From: Aequorivita sp. CIP111184
GTDB taxonomy: Bacteria > Bacteroidota > Bacteroidia > Flavobacteriales > Flavobacteriaceae
NCBI RefSeq assembly: GCF_900489465.1
Contig: NZ_UEFQ01000024.1
Location: 489,310 to 553,309 of the forward strand
Direction of reading: 5' to 3'
Length of the DNA stretch: 64,000 nt
Shown here piece by piece: positions 36,758-47,043 of this stretch. Position 1 is the stretch's first letter; every line of letters starts with the position of its first letter. Position numbers and translations under genes: made by a program. The notes under the pieces are model-generated. The model did not search any database, was not told the DNA's origin, and saw only the letters and a list, made by a program, of their open reading frames with translations.

Positions 36758-37659
36758 CCTAAATGAAAAACTGATTTAGTAATTTTCTTTAAAAATTGCT
36801 TAAAAGCATGCCGCTCATAATTTTTTAAATAATATGGCAATAAAAAACAATATACTTTAAATGTTACTGTTTCTCTGTGTTTTATTTCATTTTCATATTT
36901 ATGTAAAATCCTAATCGATTGGATTTTATTAAATACGTACAATTTCTCGGTAATTAAATACTTATAAAAACTCAAATTGGCTTTTCTTTTTTCATTAGCA
37001 TACAAGTTGCTTCCTGTTATACTCTGTGAAGAACAAATAACCGTAACAATAGCATCATTTATAGAATAAATAGGTTTTTCTTCGGTAAATTCAATCCATG
37101 CTCGATTATCTGACTGCCAAGCTAATGGATATTCATAAAAACCAAATTTTTCATATGCCTTTCTTGTAAAAGCATATTCTGATAACGTACTAGTCGTTCG
37201 CCCTGTTATCCTTCTGTAATAGGAATCCGCAGCCGTTTCAAAAACAGGATTGTACTGAATTTGGGTAGTACTATTTTTATCACTAAAAATATTTTGCCTA
37301 GCAAATCTAAGCACGTTAACTTTTCCTGAAAACTTATTAAGATGTCTATAAAAAGATTCAATAAGGTTTAAACCGAAATAATCATCATCTCCTAATACTA
37401 TTATCCATTCTTCATCTAACGATAGTTCTATACATCTTTTCCATTGTTGGGTTAAAGAAATACTACCTAAATTATTTTCGAACCTTTTGTATGTTAGGTT
37501 AAATTTGTCGCTATATGTTGATATTAAATCTTCAGGATTTTCTGGACTCGCATCATCTCCAACATAGACCGTAAATCTTTTATCTGTTTGATTTGCAAGG
37601 GAAGTAAGCGTCTTCCGGAAAAATGCTTTTTTATAATAAGGAATGACTATTGCTATCAA
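36754..37659 (-). CDS. Glycosyltransferase family 2 (GT-A)
   Basis: A 301-residue GT-A enzyme: IAIVIPYYKKAFFRKTLTSL, VYVGDDASPENPEDL, and metal site WIIVLGDDDYFGLN. The C-terminal third is helical and basic, as in peripheral GT2 proteins. A 123-bp gap separates it from the WbsX gene upstream. Confidence 0.87.
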   Translation of the reverse strand: MIAIVIPYYKKAFFRKTLTSLANQTDKRFTVYVGDDASPENPEDLISTYSDKFNLTYKRFENNLGSISLTQQWKRCIELSLDEEWIIVLGDDDYFGLNLIESFYRHLNKFSGKVNVLRFARQNIFSDKNSTTQIQYNPVFETAADSYYRRITGRTTSTLSEYAFTRKAYEKFGFYEYPLAWQSDNRAWIEFTEEKPIYSINDAIVTVICSSQSITGSNLYANEKRKANLSFYKYLITEKLYVFNKIQSIRILHKYENEIKHRETVTFKVYCFLLPYYLKNYERHAFKQFLKKITKSVFHLG

Positions 37660-37782
37660 TTATAAGTAACTTTAGTATGCTTAAACAAATGGAAAAGAGT
37701 ATTAACCCTTTATTTGTTAGGTTCAAAAATAGGAAAAAGAATTGGTGAATTGGATGAAATATGGGGTGTTTAAAGAGGGATT

Positions 37783-38865
37783 CTAAATATCGTCCAAGGC
37801 TTTTTTGGTCGCCTCCAAATATGCTCTGCCGTATTTAATGCATGGCTCTAAGTGGTTCCCCTCTGCCCATTCGTTCATGGCATTTATAAACACCAAGTTC
37901 TCCTCCTCTGAAAAGGGTCTAAATGCACGTACAATATTTTGTAACCAATACTGATAAAGTTCAGGGCTGCTCCCGTGGACTATGATACCGTTTTCTCCTC
38001 TTCTCGCTGAATTATCCCAAGAAGGTGTAACGCTTCTATACAATTTATAATCTGGTAGATTTCTTTTCAGGGCCCATTCCACTCCAGTTCTATAATGACG
38101 ATATTTTGGCGATGTCTTTTTTTTAAGTTTCAAGAATTTAGCCCACGGCTTATGTTGGGTAGCATTTTGTTGATGATCACTTATAATAACATGTGGAGAA
38201 AACTCCACGCTTGCATCCACCCCCATGTTTTCAGGGTTTGTTGTGTCGTTTAAGCTTTCTGTTATCAATAGGTACAAATCTTTATATCCAAATTCTTTAG
38301 TGGCTATCTCACGCCATAACTTCACGGTTTCTCGAAAATCTGGAAATAAATTATGCCTGTAAATCATCAACACGGGCTTTTCATCTATTCGAATATAGCG
38401 TTCATCGGAAAACACATATTCACACAACCATCTTATATGGGCAATATCATCGTCTTTACTATATTTTTGCTCTATAAGTATCTCTTTATCCCTACCGTCC
38501 CAACGCCGGGTCCAGTTCTCATTTGCCCAGCAGAACATAAACGGCATGTCCAAATCCTTTTGATAAAGCATTCCATCTATCGGTTGATTTAGGAGGCGCT
38601 TTCCATTAAACCAATAATGGTAATAACAAAAGCCGTATATTCCATGATTTTTGGCAAGATTGGCCTGGGCCGATCGTGCCTCTGGCAACCGCAAATCATA
38701 AAACCCTAGATCTGTTGGTAAATGAGGCTGATAATGACTATCAAACAAGGGCTTTGCTTTTGTAACATTTGTCCATTCAGTAAAGCCCTTACCCCACCAT
38801 ATATCATTTTCGGGGATTGGATGAAATTGGGGAAGTACAAAAGCGATGGGTCTAAGCTTGGTCAT
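37783..38865 (-). CDS. WbsX-type (GH99-like) protein
   Basis: A 360-residue protein of the WbsX family, a glycoside-hydrolase-99-like TIM-barrel found in O-antigen and capsule loci: FVLPQFHPIPENDIWWGKGF, TEWTNVTKAKPLF, GFCYYHYWFNGKRLL, FCWANENWTRRWDG, and near the end FINAMNEWAEGNHLEP. The W/E-rich segments are the substrate cleft. GH99 relatives act on alpha-mannosides; the role of WbsX in assembly is unclear. It starts at ATG 38865. Confidence 0.88.
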   Translation of the reverse strand: MTKLRPIAFVLPQFHPIPENDIWWGKGFTEWTNVTKAKPLFDSHYQPHLPTDLGFYDLRLPEARSAQANLAKNHGIYGFCYYHYWFNGKRLLNQPIDGMLYQKDLDMPFMFCWANENWTRRWDGRDKEILIEQKYSKDDDIAHIRWLCEYVFSDERYIRIDEKPVLMIYRHNLFPDFRETVKLWREIATKEFGYKDLYLLITESLNDTTNPENMGVDASVEFSPHVIISDHQQNATQHKPWAKFLKLKKKTSPKYRHYRTGVEWALKRNLPDYKLYRSVTPSWDNSARRGENGIIVHGSSPELYQYWLQNIVRAFRPFSEEENLVFINAMNEWAEGNHLEPCIKYGRAYLEATKKALDDI

Positions 38866-38934
38866 TCAATTTAAAATTTTACAGATAAAGTTTCATTATC
38901 TAAAGTTAGCAGTTTAATATTTCTGTCAATTTAT

Positions 38935-39747
38935 TTATTTTTTAATGCGCCCTAGAAGGTTATAAACCTTCAATTTAATTGGATAATATTTCTTTTGCAA
39001 TAACTTAACTCTTGAATACTTTCGAAAATCGGGCGTGTTTATTAAATTATGAAATAAACCTATTTTAAAATACTTTAAAATATTAGCTATAAAATCCTTT
39101 TCAAAAAGTTTATCAGACCCATTCGTTGATAAACCTCCTGAGAAAAAATTTGCAATAATAATATCAGAATAGTAGAAATCTGTTTTGGACCAACACCGTA
39201 AATTAAAATCCCAATCTGAACAAACAGAATAATTTAAATTAAAAAAAACTATTTTTTCTTTTATAAATCTACTTTTATAAAAAATAGCTTGATGGCTAAT
39301 ATTCGTTTTTAAAATTTTTGAAGTATCAAACTTACCATCATAAATAGCACCATCTTTAGCCCAACCTGTATTGCCTATAATTTTGACATTCCCATAAATA
39401 ACATTATAAGTTAAATCTTCTATTAATTTTGCTACTTTTTCTAGTATTGTTGTTTCATATAAAGTATCATCACTACCCATAAAATATAGCCACTCTCCTT
39501 TTGCTAATTTTATTCCTTTATTCATAGCGTCATAAATTCCTTCATCCTTGGCAGAATGCACTATTAAATTTTCCTCTTGTGTTTTATATTCTTGAAGAAT
39601 CTTAAGGGTGTTATCAGTAGAGGCTCCGTCTATGATTAAAATTTCTACATTTTTAAAGGATTGGCTAAGAATACTGTTTAAGGCTTCTTTTATGGTCCCC
39701 TGGCAGTTATAAGTTGGTATTACAATGGTTATTAAATAGTTTTTCAT
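38935..39747 (-). CDS. Glycosyltransferase family 2, WcaE/WcaA-like
   Basis: A 270-residue GT-A enzyme: LITIVIPTYNCQGTIKEALN, ILIIDGASTDNTLKILQEY and metal site LYFMGSDDTLYE. The IDGASTDGT-type motif is typical of colanic-acid WcaE-like transferases. Strongly AT-rich compared with its neighbours. Next to the GDP-fucose genes, so a fucosyl- or related transfer is possible but unproven. Confidence 0.87.
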   Translation of the reverse strand: MKNYLITIVIPTYNCQGTIKEALNSILSQSFKNVEILIIDGASTDNTLKILQEYKTQEENLIVHSAKDEGIYDAMNKGIKLAKGEWLYFMGSDDTLYETTILEKVAKLIEDLTYNVIYGNVKIIGNTGWAKDGAIYDGKFDTSKILKTNISHQAIFYKSRFIKEKIVFFNLNYSVCSDWDFNLRCWSKTDFYYSDIIIANFFSGGLSTNGSDKLFEKDFIANILKYFKIGLFHNLINTPDFRKYSRVKLLQKKYYPIKLKVYNLLGRIKK

Positions 39748-39794
39748 GGAATTTAAAAATAAATAGCAGGGATGTTTTTTTAAGAATTAACCAT

Positions 39795-40718
39795 TTATAC
39801 TAAGAACTTTTGGGTGTATACTTTCTGTATACCTTCATCTAGACTTATACTATATTTCCATCCTAAGTTACTTAACCTTTGCACATCCATTAATTTTCTG
39901 GGAGTCCCATCTGGTTGATTGGTATTCCAAGTAACCTCTCCTGTATAGCCAACAATTTTTTGAATTAAAGCTACCAATTCTTTTATTGAAAGGTCTATTC
40001 CCGTTCCAATGTTTAAGAATTCAGTTCCATCATAATTTTGCATCAAAAAATAACACGCATCTGCCAAATCATCTACATGTAAAAACTCTCTTTTGGGGGT
40101 TCCAGATCCCCAAACCTCAACAGAAGGTAGGTTCTTTTCTTTAGCTTCATGAAATTTTCGAAGCAAAGCGGGTAATACATGTGAGTTTTGCAAATCGTAA
40201 TTATCATTTGGCCCGTATAAATTGGTGGGCATTACCGATATAAAATTACATCCATACTGCTTGTTGTAATTCTCACAAAGCTTGATGCCCGCAATTTTTG
40301 CAATGGCGTATGGCTCATTGGTATATTCTAATTTCCCCGTAAGCAAATAGTCTTCTTTTAAAGGCTGAGTGGCTAATTTTGGATAAATACAAGAGGAGCC
40401 TAAAAACAGTAATTTCTTAACTTTATAGGTATAACTTGAGTGTATTACATTGTTTTGTATCATTAAATTATCATACAAAAAATCGGCTCGAAAAGTGTTA
40501 TTAGCATGAATGCCACCTACTTTTGCCGCTGCTAAAAAAACATAATCAGGTCTTTCTAACTTAAAAAAAGATTCAACATCGTTTTGGTTTCGTAAATCCA
40601 AATCCTTTGAAGTTCTCAAAACAAAGTTGGTATACCCTTCGTCTTTAAGTTTCCTCAGAATAGCAGCCCCTACCATTCCATTATGACCGGCAATATATAT
40701 CTTGGCGTCTTTATTCAT
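39795..40718 (-). CDS. fcl: GDP-L-fucose synthase
   Basis: Epimerase-reductase that makes GDP-L-fucose from GDP-4-keto-6-deoxymannose. The 307-residue SDR protein has [14 protein letters not shown] for [20 protein letters not shown], the YxxxK catalytic pair in [11 protein letters not shown], and [12 protein letters not shown], all hallmarks of Fcl/WcaG. It overlaps the Gmd stop by 8 bp, and the two act in sequence. Confidence 0.95.
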   Translation of the reverse strand: MNKDAKIYIAGHNGMVGAAILRKLKDEGYTNFVLRTSKDLDLRNQNDVESFFKLERPDYVFLAAAKVGGIHANNTFRADFLYDNLMIQNNVIHSSYTYKVKKLLFLGSSCIYPKLATQPLKEDYLLTGKLEYTNEPYAIAKIAGIKLCENYNKQYGCNFISVMPTNLYGPNDNYDLQNSHVLPALLRKFHEAKEKNLPSVEVWGSGTPKREFLHVDDLADACYFLMQNYDGTEFLNIGTGIDLSIKELVALIQKIVGYTGEVTWNTNQPDGTPRKLMDVQRLSNLGWKYSISLDEGIQKVYTQKFLV

Positions 40719-41823
40719 TATATTTCAACGTATCGTGTCCTCCTTCTTGTAAATACTTTTCCTTTTTGAAAAGTTTTAAATCTGCCTCCATCATTTCGGC
40801 AACCAATTGCGGCAATGTATATTTTGGAGTCCAATTCAGCTTTTCTTTACACTTAGTAGCATCGCCTATCAATAAATCAACTTCGGTAGGGCGATGATAC
40901 TTTGGATCTACCTTAACTACTACCTTTCCTTTTGGCAATTGATATGCTGGATTACTACAGGAAACAACCCTTCCAATTTCGTGCTCGCTTTCACCACTAA
41001 AATTTAAGATCACCCCCACTTCGCCAAACGACATTTGCACAAATTCGCGTACAGAAGTAGTTTTTCCTGTGGCAATTACATAATCATCGGGTTTATCTTG
41101 CTGGAGCATCAGCCACATGGCTTCTACATAGTCCTTGGCATGGCCCCAATCCCGTCTTGCATTTAGGTTCCCAAGGTATAAGGTATCCTGCATACCCATC
41201 ACGATTTTTGCAGTGGCACGGGTAATTTTTCGGGTTACAAAAGTTTCGCCACGCAAGGGCGATTCGTGGTTAAACAAAATACCGTTACAGGCATACATAT
41301 TATAAGCCTCTCTATAATTTACCGTAATCCAATACCCATACAGTTTTGCAACTCCATAGGGGCTTCGTGGATAAAAAGGTGTTTTCTCGGTCTGTGGTAC
41401 TTGCTGCACAAGGCCGTAAAGCTCTGATGTTGAAGCTTGGTATATTTTCGTTTTCTGTGTTAGCCCTAGCAAACGCACGGCTTCTAATATACGCAAGGTA
41501 CCCAAACCATCTACATTCGCTGTATATTCTGGCGTATCGAAACTAACTTTAACATGTGACATTGCCCCAAGGTTGTAGATTTCGTCAGGCTGTACTTCTT
41601 GGATGATACGCGTAAGGTTCATCGCGTCGCTCAAATCGCCATAATGCAATTTAAAGCGGATATTCTTTTCGTGGGGATCTTGGTATAAATGGTCTATTCT
41701 AGTAGTGTTAAAGGAGGAAGCCCGTCTTTTTATTCCGTGAACCTCATAGCCTTTTTCCAAAAGCAGCTCTGCCAAATAAGCTCCGTCTTGCCCAGTGATA
41801 CCAGTAATTAGTGCTTTTTTCAT
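40711..41823 (-). CDS. gmd: GDP-mannose 4,6-dehydratase
   Basis: Converts GDP-D-mannose to GDP-4-keto-6-deoxy-D-mannose. 370 residues: [19 protein letters not shown] (NADP site), [20 protein letters not shown], the [15 protein letters not shown] active site with the Y-K pair, [18 protein letters not shown], and [15 protein letters not shown]. Paired with fcl for GDP-fucose. Confidence 0.96.
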   Translation of the reverse strand: MKKALITGITGQDGAYLAELLLEKGYEVHGIKRRASSFNTTRIDHLYQDPHEKNIRFKLHYGDLSDAMNLTRIIQEVQPDEIYNLGAMSHVKVSFDTPEYTANVDGLGTLRILEAVRLLGLTQKTKIYQASTSELYGLVQQVPQTEKTPFYPRSPYGVAKLYGYWITVNYREAYNMYACNGILFNHESPLRGETFVTRKITRATAKIVMGMQDTLYLGNLNARRDWGHAKDYVEAMWLMLQQDKPDDYVIATGKTTSVREFVQMSFGEVGVILNFSGESEHEIGRVVSCSNPAYQLPKGKVVVKVDPKYHRPTEVDLLIGDATKCKEKLNWTPKYTLPQLVAEMMEADLKLFKKEKYLQEGGHDTLKYNE

Positions 41824-41912
41824 TTAGTTAAATTCATTGCTATAATTATATACTACTCAACATATTCTTAGTATAGGTCACAAATTTCGCCAATCTAACC
41901 GAGGTAAAAAAT

Positions 41913-42761
41913 TTAATCTATCCATTTGGGTGAACCTATTAAATGTTCAATCCATTTATTCTTAAGCCGCTTTAAAACACCCCAAGGTAATTTACTAAGT
42001 ATTTTTGTTGCTGCACGTGTTACATAAAAATTTATCTTTTTTAATACTGAAATCTCTTTGAAGTTGCCTTTTAATGACCTTTCGACCTCCTCTAAATACG
42101 CAGTTTGATTACTTGATTTTTGTCCCTCCCTTTTCCGAAAGGCGGCTAATTGCCTTTTACTGCAATACATGGTCTCAAAATTGAAAAAACGCATCCACAA
42201 ATCGAAATCGGATGCTAGCGAATATTGCAGGCTAAGTTCTCCTCCCGCTTTATCCCATAACTGACGAGACCAAAATGTAGATTCCTGCTGTATAAAAGAA
42301 AAATGTTTTCTGTGCTCTTTAAGGTAAAAGAACCAGGAAGAAAAAACGGGTTCCCGCTGTAAAATCAATGCCCCTTTTTCATTAATTACGGAAGGCAATC
42401 CCTGCAACCATTGAACTTTTTTATTTTCTGTAAACTTCTTTGCTATGTAGTATAGCGAGCCTTCCCATAGAACATCATCAGAATTAATCCAACACATGAT
42501 AGCTCCAGATGATTGTAAAAACCCCTTATTGATAGCGTCATACATACCCTTATCGGGTTCACTAACCCAATAGTGTAATTGCTGCTGATATTTCTTTATA
42601 ATATCCACAGAAGTATCTGTACTTCCGCCATCGACAATTATATATTCCAAATTGGGGTACTCCTGCTCTATAACCGACGAAATAGTTCGCTCCAAAAATT
42701 CTCCTTGATTGTAATTAGGAGTTACTACGGTTATTTTTGGATATGTGGAGACAGTGTTCAA
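41913..42761 (-). CDS. Glycosyltransferase family 2 (GT-A)
   Basis: A 282-residue GT-A enzyme: ITVVTPNYNQGEFLERTISS, YIIVDGGSTDTSVDIIKKY, and metal site MCWINSDDVLWE. It is like the gene at 38935 in its DGGSTD motif. 89 bp after gmd on the transcript's other side. Confidence 0.88.
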   Translation of the reverse strand: MNTVSTYPKITVVTPNYNQGEFLERTISSVIEQEYPNLEYIIVDGGSTDTSVDIIKKYQQQLHYWVSEPDKGMYDAINKGFLQSSGAIMCWINSDDVLWEGSLYYIAKKFTENKKVQWLQGLPSVINEKGALILQREPVFSSWFFYLKEHRKHFSFIQQESTFWSRQLWDKAGGELSLQYSLASDFDLWMRFFNFETMYCSKRQLAAFRKREGQKSSNQTAYLEEVERSLKGNFKEISVLKKINFYVTRAATKILSKLPWGVLKRLKNKWIEHLIGSPKWID

Positions 42762-42808
42762 TTTAAATAAATTGTTTCAAATTTTTCCTATAAATACAAA
42801 GCTACAGC

Positions 42809-43555
42809 TTATATAGCTTCGTAGGTGTTGTTTAAAAATATGGGGCTCTTAGAAGGTATAAAAAACAAATCCATCTGCCAGAAAGCACGATCGTTTTTTC
42901 GCAACATGGGGTCAACTAATTCTACCGGGGAAAAGCCGAGCTTTTCCATATAAGCACACATTTCCCAAAACTTAAGACTATCTTTTGTTAACTGAAAATT
43001 ATATACCTCTATAATAATCAACCCCGCGGCTTGAATCACTTCTTTTGCGCCTTCAAGTATGGGGATCTCGTACCCATGCGTATCCAACTTCAACAAATAA
43101 GGGCCTTGAAGTTTTCTTTTGTTAATCTCTTGGTCCACACTTATCACCGGGACTTCTATACAATTGCCCTCAAGAGGCGTATCTGATGCCAGGCCCCCAA
43201 ACAGGTTATTATGGTCAAAATAAATTTTTCCCGCTGCTCTTCCGGCTGCGGCCAATACAAAATCGAGTTTAGGGTTTCGCTCCTTACAAGCTTTTAGTCC
43301 TTCCAAGTGACCTTGCTGGGCTTCTACTAATAAATAGTTTGCATCGGGGTAAAACTTCATTAGGCGTTCAGACCAGCGACCGTCTGAGGCTCCTACATCA
43401 ATTACTGTAGCTATATTTAATCCTCTAGACAGACAACGCTTAAAACCTTCTTCCATAGAAAATTTATTCTTTGGGATATGAATCGTTTTCTGGTCTATTT
43501 TTTTTATCTGATACCCGCTTTTACGAAGCAAATTTTTTACAATCTTCTTAATCAT
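42809..43555 (-). CDS. FkbM family methyltransferase
   Basis: A 248-residue SAM-dependent O-methyltransferase of the FkbM type: TVIDVGASDGRWSERLM (motif I), YLLVEAQQGHLEGLKACKER, and the FkbM-specific LLKLDTHGYEIPILEGAKEV. It probably methylates a sugar hydroxyl. It begins 2 bp after the upstream sulfotransferase gene's stop, so the genes are in one operon. Confidence 0.88.
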   Translation of the reverse strand: MIKKIVKNLLRKSGYQIKKIDQKTIHIPKNKFSMEEGFKRCLSRGLNIATVIDVGASDGRWSERLMKFYPDANYLLVEAQQGHLEGLKACKERNPKLDFVLAAAGRAAGKIYFDHNNLFGGLASDTPLEGNCIEVPVISVDQEINKRKLQGPYLLKLDTHGYEIPILEGAKEVIQAAGLIIIEVYNFQLTKDSLKFWEMCAYMEKLGFSPVELVDPMLRKNDRAFWQMDLFFIPSKSPIFLNNTYEAI

Positions 43556-43557
43556 AC

Positions 43558-44508
43558 CTACTTAAATCTTAATTCATAAAGATGCTTTTTCAAAAGCCAA
43601 ATAATACTTCTTCTCTTTTTTGATTCAGCTGCTACATCGCCTAAATGCATAAAGTAGTTAAAAGCGGTTGTATTCTTGATTGCTATATTCTGAAAGCCAT
43701 TATACTCCTTTTGAATATCTGTACCAAGATAATTTGCGTATCCGTTTAGAAAATCTTTAAAATCTTTATTTATCCCCTTCTGATCTGTCCTTGCCTTCAC
43801 CGTCTTATAATTAACATCGGCATTTTGAAAAGGATCTCCATAGCCCCCTTTGTATTTATCATTCTTCCGAGTATCTAAAACAGAAGCGTCATAGGGTATG
43901 CCAACCCAGTTGTATAGTTTTTGTACTTCATTCGGGGTATCGTTAATTAGGTCTTCATAAGAAAGATTATACACGTTCTTATTATCCTTATTCGCTATTG
44001 AAAACGAACGCAACTTTTCTGGACCTTGTAGTAAATCTCTTCTAAACATGTTTAATTCCTTAAAAGAAGTAAACCCCCACGTTTTTATCATAGATTTTGC
44101 AACATCAATAGGGTTTCTATGCAATACAATAACTTTACTCCCTGGAAATAGGGTCGTTATTTCAGATGCAATTTCCCAATATCGAGGCGTCTTATCTACC
44201 ACAAACTGGTATCCCTCAAACATGGGACTATACAATTTCAATAGAAAATCATGAAATGCTTCCCTGAAATTAAAATTGGGATACTTGCCTAAGTATTCTT
44301 TAAAGGCTCCAACCGCCAGAGTATTATCAAATTTTGATTGCACCAATGCTGGCTTTATCTGATTCGCAAAATTAAGCAGCATCCAAGACTCACTACAAGT
44401 ATTAACTTCAGCATTGTTAGACAGCAAATTCTGTAGATAGGTGGAACCACTACGGGGCTGGGAAATGATGAATATGAGTTGTTTTTCTTTCAAACTATAT
44501 TTTGTCAA
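43558..44508 (-). CDS. Sulfotransferase (PAPS-dependent)
   Basis: A 316-residue protein with the two PAPS-binding motifs: the 5'-phosphosulfate loop FIISQPRSGSTYLQNLLS at 13-30, and the 3'-phosphate site KVIVLHRNPIDVAKSMIKTW near residue 130. NVYNLSYEDLINDTPNEVQK follows as the usual helical segment. Likely adds sulfate to a sugar of the glycan. It overlaps the upstream GT2 gene by 14 bp. The PAPS-forming genes are not in this window. Confidence 0.87.
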   Translation of the reverse strand: MTKYSLKEKQLIFIISQPRSGSTYLQNLLSNNAEVNTCSESWMLLNFANQIKPALVQSKFDNTLAVGAFKEYLGKYPNFNFREAFHDFLLKLYSPMFEGYQFVVDKTPRYWEIASEITTLFPGSKVIVLHRNPIDVAKSMIKTWGFTSFKELNMFRRDLLQGPEKLRSFSIANKDNKNVYNLSYEDLINDTPNEVQKLYNWVGIPYDASVLDTRKNDKYKGGYGDPFQNADVNYKTVKARTDQKGINKDFKDFLNGYANYLGTDIQKEYNGFQNIAIKNTTAFNYFMHLGDVAAESKKRRSIIWLLKKHLYELRFK

Positions 44509-45355
44509 TTAATATTTGCAGTTTGTTTTTAATTCTTTCTTTGAGTGTCTTATTACTAAACTCATTTTTTTGCTTGTACAAGGAATTTAAGTTCCTTTCC
44601 ATCTTTAATTTGACTTCATTTCTTAAAGATTCATTCAAATTATTTACATCTGTTTCGTATTTGCTGTATATATACTTATATGATTTAATATGTTCTTCTC
44701 TATTCGTTCTTGACAACCCATTTTTACTGATCCTAATTTTGGTTGTAGGCTCTATGGAGCATGAAATTTTAGCTTTTTTTGCCAGTCGAATCCTTAAGTC
44801 GTAATCTTCATATATTTTTAAGTTTAAATCATGAAAACCAATATTTTTTAAAAATTCATAATTTATTAATTCCATTCTAAAAAGACTTCTCCTAGGAAAA
44901 TCTCTTGATATGGTTTGGGCAAATAAGTTTGAACTTAGTTTAATTTTATCAGTCGCCCATATCCACTTTACATCATTAACATCATCAGGATCCACATACA
45001 TATTGTTAGTGAAAACAATATTGCAATCGTTATTCTTCATTAATTGGGATTCTATTTCTAACTTGTTTGGAAGATATAAATCATCGCCATCAAGATAAGT
45101 TACAAAGTCACCTGTAACATTAGAAAGGGCTGTAATTCTAACTTGAGAAACACCTTGATTTTTTTCGTGAAAGAAATATTTTATAAAAGGATACTTATTA
45201 AAATATTCTTTGATTAATTCTTGAGAGCCATCCGAAGAACAATCATCGACAATAATAATTTCAAAAGGCTGAAGAGTCTGTGCCAAAACACTTTCAATAG
45301 CTTCTTGTAAAAAGGCTTTTTGATTATAAGATGTTATATAAACAGATATTTTCAT
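44495..45355 (-). CDS. Glycosyltransferase family 2 (GT-A)
   Basis: A 286-residue GT-A enzyme: ISVYITSYNQKAFLQEAIES, FEIIIVDDCSSDGSQELIK, and metal site FVTYLDGDDLYLPN. It lies between two sulfotransferase genes, overlapping one by 14 bp and abutting the stop of the other, so transfer and sulfation of the same residue is plausible. Confidence 0.88.
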   Translation of the reverse strand: MKISVYITSYNQKAFLQEAIESVLAQTLQPFEIIIVDDCSSDGSQELIKEYFNKYPFIKYFFHEKNQGVSQVRITALSNVTGDFVTYLDGDDLYLPNKLEIESQLMKNNDCNIVFTNNMYVDPDDVNDVKWIWATDKIKLSSNLFAQTISRDFPRRSLFRMELINYEFLKNIGFHDLNLKIYEDYDLRIRLAKKAKISCSIEPTTKIRISKNGLSRTNREEHIKSYKYIYSKYETDVNNLNESLRNEVKLKMERNLNSLYKQKNEFSNKTLKERIKNKLQILIDKI

Positions 45356-46198
45356 TTACATCTCGTATTGGTACAAACTTGCAGATTCAGATACAAACTT
45401 TTTTAATTCATCCTTATCTGGAACAGACCAGTTAGAATATTTTGGATATGTAGCCAACTTATGCATATTTTTGGGTTCATCTACAATTTTGACCTCGTTA
45501 ATCTTTCTTTGCATTATTGAAACTATCTTTTTCTCGTCTAGCCTATTTTCAGACCCTATAAACTTTAATAGGATGTTAATATAGGCAGGCTTTGTTGTTA
45601 AATCTTCTAGTTTTAGCGTCAAAAAATCATTTGCATGTAAAGATTTAAAATCTTCAATGTAACTATGTGTTTCACTCCAAACCCAACCTAATCGTTCTAT
45701 TTGTGATAAACCCATCCACCTTTTATCATCTTCCATTTTAACTCTTCCATATTCCCAAACAGAATCATTTTTATGCCATCCCTTCTTTATTGCACTTGTC
45801 ACAAATCTTCCAGGGTGTCTCGTAAGGTGTACAAATTTTGCTTTCGGAAAGAGCGCTTTTATTTGATATATAAAAAACACCAAGCATTGATTACTTTCTA
45901 CATAAATCTTATTTTTTATGGATGCATCCAATAATAACTCAATTCTTGCAACTTCAAACATTTTTTTAAGAACTTCATTTTTTTCCTGATTATGGTATGC
46001 GTAATTAGATTGAAGAAACATATTTGGCGGAGCTTCGTGATACGATTTAACATCTGGGAAATGATGTAATAAGTTATTCACAAATGCAGAGCCAGACCTT
46101 CCCGTGTTTAAAATAAACACAGGTTGGTATGAAGCATAAAAATTTGACAAATAACTAGTGCTTATATGATGAATATGCTTAAAATCTACATTTTTCAT
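45356..46198 (-). CDS. Sulfotransferase (PAPS-dependent)
   Basis: A 280-residue protein with the 5'-phosphosulfate loop VFILNTGRSGSAFVNNLLHH near residue 28 and the 3'-phosphate site AKFVHLTRHPGRFVTSAIKK near residue 125. Divergent from the other sulfotransferase, so the two probably act on different positions. Its stop touches the start of the next gene. Confidence 0.83.
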   Translation of the reverse strand: MKNVDFKHIHHISTSYLSNFYASYQPVFILNTGRSGSAFVNNLLHHFPDVKSYHEAPPNMFLQSNYAYHNQEKNEVLKKMFEVARIELLLDASIKNKIYVESNQCLVFFIYQIKALFPKAKFVHLTRHPGRFVTSAIKKGWHKNDSVWEYGRVKMEDDKRWMGLSQIERLGWVWSETHSYIEDFKSLHANDFLTLKLEDLTTKPAYINILLKFIGSENRLDEKKIVSIMQRKINEVKIVDEPKNMHKLATYPKYSNWSVPDKDELKKFVSESASLYQYEM

Positions 46199-46281
46199 AA
46201 AAACTTAAATTGTATATAAGAACATTATATAATTATTTATCACCTCAATATAATTTTTAAAAACACTTTAAAAATTCAATT

Positions 46282-47043
46282 TTATTTTTTTCTTGCAATA
46301 ACGTGAAGTTGATTTTTCATTTTATTGCCGAATAAAAATTTAAAAAGCTTCAACCATTTAGATTTTTTATCATAAATCTTTCCTTGAAATGTAGATTCGA
46401 TAACTTCAAAATCAAAATCTTCAAGTATTGAAATAATTTCAGATTTTGAATAAAGTCTGAAATGGCCCATATGTCCAATATTTTCAATTTTCGCAAATTC
46501 CTTTTTAAGATTATCATTATAGTCTTTACCAAATAAAAACTCCCATCTCATTAAGGGGTTTATATTTGGAACACTCATTAACAAAATTCCATTACTTTTC
46601 AAAACTCGATTAATTTCAATAATAATTCGTAAGGGATTAATATGTAAATGCTCAAAAACCTCATTAAACAAAACTAAATCGTATACTTCATTGTCTATTG
46701 GCAGATTTTCTCTTTCAACGTCCACTTTGTACGCTTTTATTGAATGTTTTTCCAAAATACCATTAATTCGAAAAGGGTCAATATCAATCATATCAATATC
46801 AAAACCTTCTTTAGAAAGATAAGTTGTTAATTGACCTGGCACACCGCCTACTTCTAAAACCCGTTCACCGACACCTAATTTAAGCGCCTTTATGACTTGC
46901 AGAAGTATTCCATTATAATGATCTATATGCCCATTCAAATAATTTAGAGCCCAATTTTGTATTGTATTATTTTCAATTAAATCAGTATCCTTTTTTAAGA
47001 AGGCTATTTCTTTTTTATCTATTTGTAACTTTTTCAAATTCAT
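46282..47043 (-). CDS. Class I SAM-dependent methyltransferase
   Basis: A 253-residue methyltransferase. Motif I is unusual (VLEVGGVPGQLTTYLSKEG, with GGVPG in place of GCGxG). Motif II is IDMIDIDPFRING, and post-I is FNEVFEHLHINPLRIIIEIN. The C-terminal half (GHMGHFRLYSKSEIISILED) is typical of sugar-modifying methyltransferases. It overlaps the Wzt start region by 4 bp and may act at the chain end recognised by Wzt, as in methyl-capped O-antigens; that is inference. Confidence 0.82.
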   Translation of the reverse strand: MNLKKLQIDKKEIAFLKKDTDLIENNTIQNWALNYLNGHIDHYNGILLQVIKALKLGVGERVLEVGGVPGQLTTYLSKEGFDIDMIDIDPFRINGILEKHSIKAYKVDVERENLPIDNEVYDLVLFNEVFEHLHINPLRIIIEINRVLKSNGILLMSVPNINPLMRWEFLFGKDYNDNLKKEFAKIENIGHMGHFRLYSKSEIISILEDFDFEVIESTFQGKIYDKKSKWLKLFKFLFGNKMKNQLHVIARKK